NCBI RefSeq assembly: GCF_004795855.1
Contig: NZ_CP039252.1
Span: forward strand, 3,038,001 to 3,102,000
From: Hydrogenophaga sp. PAMC20947
Lineage (GTDB): Bacteria > Pseudomonadota > Gammaproteobacteria > Burkholderiales > Burkholderiaceae_C
Length of the DNA stretch: 64,000 nt
Reading direction: 5' to 3'
Below, one piece after another: positions 63,243 to 64,000 of this stretch. The notes beneath the pieces were generated by a model. That model saw only the letters and a program-made list of their open reading frames with translations. It searched no databases and was not told the DNA's origin. Position 1 is the stretch's first letter. The number at the start of each line of letters is the position of its first letter. The position numbers were made by a program, and so were the translations under genes.

Positions 63243-63973
63243 CAGGCTTCCTTAGGCGCAGCAGAAAACAAAGCGCTCATGCGGCGGAACACCACGCGCA
63301 AGAACTTGAATAACATCCAGGTCACGATCCACATCAACACCACCGCGATCACCAGCAAGATGCCGAAGGCCACCGGGTGGTTGGTGGCCAGCCAGACGGC
63401 CCCGACCACCATGCCGTCTTCCAACAGGCTCATGCCAATGTTGGTGAAGGGCTCGGGTGAGGTGTTGATGGCCGCGCGGGTGGTGGTTTTGGCGGCTTGC
63501 GACGTGGCGGCCAGACCGCCACCGAGCAAGGCGCCCACCAGTGCCATGGTGCCGCCATCGGCACCCAGCGCACCGGCGGCCAGGGCCGCTCCGGCGGGGA
63601 TGCGGATCACGCTGTTGAGCATGTCCCACAACGAATCCAGGCCCGGGATCTTGTCGGCGAAAAATTCCATGAACAGCATGAAACCACTGCCCGCCAGCAT
63701 GGCCGGGTGCTGCAGCACATGCAGCCCTTCAGGAAGCGGAATCCAGCCCATCGAACCCGACAAGCCCACCAGAAACACCACAGCGTACAGCCGGAAACCA
63801 CTGGCCCAGCCCAGCGCCGCAGCGAGTGCGAACAAACCGGGCATGTCGAGTTGCCCAGCGGCCGCGCTCACCCCCGAGGCCACTTGTTCGCCCACGTCGT
63901 TGACCGCACCGGTGCCCACGTGCAGGCCCATGCCGTGCAGCGCGTTGACGATGGAAGTCCAGAGTGTGTCCAT
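63242..63973 (-). CDS. DUF4126 domain-containing membrane protein
   Basis: A 243-residue multi-helix protein. WASGFRLYAVVFLVGLSGSMGWIPLP and IPGLDSLWDMLNSVIRIPAGAALAAGALG are DUF4126 features, with a C-terminal basic tail. Function unknown. It is placed directly upstream of mccA and overlaps it by one base, a coupling seen in Burkholderiales leucine clusters. GGGAGG lies just upstream of ATG 63973. Confidence 0.92.
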   Translation of the reverse strand: MDTLWTSIVNALHGMGLHVGTGAVNDVGEQVASGVSAAAGQLDMPGLFALAAALGWASGFRLYAVVFLVGLSGSMGWIPLPEGLHVLQHPAMLAGSGFMLFMEFFADKIPGLDSLWDMLNSVIRIPAGAALAAGALGADGGTMALVGALLGGGLAATSQAAKTTTRAAINTSPEPFTNIGMSLLEDGMVVGAVWLATNHPVAFGILLVIAVVLMWIVTWMLFKFLRVVFRRMSALFSAAPKEA

Positions 63974-64000
63974 GGGAGGCGGGCTTTACCGGTGAATCTT

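Noticed and set aside
61218..63995. 925-codon open frame on the plus strand
   Set aside because: Antisense to mccA and the DUF4126 gene; no recognisable motif.
63985..64000. Possible gene end on the minus strand (K-I-H-R-stop) at the right edge
   Set aside because: Only five codons are visible, too little to support a feature, although a liu-cluster gene is expected there.

Overview
The window is high-GC chromosomal DNA from a betaproteobacterium of the Burkholderiales, most likely family Comamonadaceae (Hydrogenophaga/Acidovorax type). This is inferred from protein flavour and synteny: orphan Bug/TctC solute-binding protein, paaABCDE, a roughly 2000-residue double UvrA, an S-adenosylhomocysteine (SAH) riboswitch ahead of ahcY-tlyA-metF, and a mccA/mvaB leucine-catabolism block. 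Gene density is high, most genes are housekeeping, and no tRNA, rRNA, CRISPR array or insertion sequence was seen.

Layout. 0-9 kb: end of a DUF4136-type gene, hybrid sensor kinase, histidine phosphatase, D-threonine-aldolase-like enzyme, a fused fatty-acid-hydroxylase/YhhN membrane protein, SPOR protein, ruvB. 9-12.4 kb: alpha-carbonic anhydrase, an unrecognised gene and a Bug protein, all lying between ruvB and ruvA. 12.4-22.6 kb: ruvA, phoH-ybeY, chorismatase, dtd, CDF transporter, tyrS, M23 peptidase, erpA, bactofilin, DUF6776-like gene, rpsI-rplM. 22.8-28.6 kb: rlmJ, CAP-domain lipoprotein, and the phenylacetyl-CoA epoxidase genes paaABCDE behind a perfect 28-bp palindromic operator.

28.7-31.5 kb holds the most novel content: a compact putative RiPP (ribosomally made, modified peptide) locus. 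Two paralogous peptides of 51 and 52 residues, which I found by reading the minus strand, flank a HExxH-type putative peptide-modification enzyme and lie beside a divergent ATP-grasp protein. About 310 bp (peptide gene, divergent promoter region and start of the ATP-grasp gene) is present twice, and one copy keeps only a truncated ATP-grasp start. A DUF3047 lipoprotein follows.

32-41 kb: OmpW, alpha/beta hydrolase, metY, rlpA, metF-tlyA-ahcY with the SAH riboswitch, then a decayed stretch with an internally deleted copy of the following HAD phosphatase gene. 41-55 kb: LysR-like remnant, YeeE/YedE sulfur transporter, methyltransferase, aldehyde dehydrogenase behind a TetR-type operator, CxxCxxCC protein, ankyrin membrane protein, double-length UvrA, LivK-type binding protein. 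55-64 kb: a universal stress protein broken by one missing A, HCCA isomerase, DUF1289, YbaK-type deacylase, five 84-bp tandem repeats, LysE exporter, HMG-CoA lyase, DUF4349 lipoprotein, GhrA-type reductase, methylcrotonyl-CoA carboxylase alpha subunit and DUF4126.

Start codons were moved from the longest ORF where family length and a ribosome site supported it; each such choice is stated.
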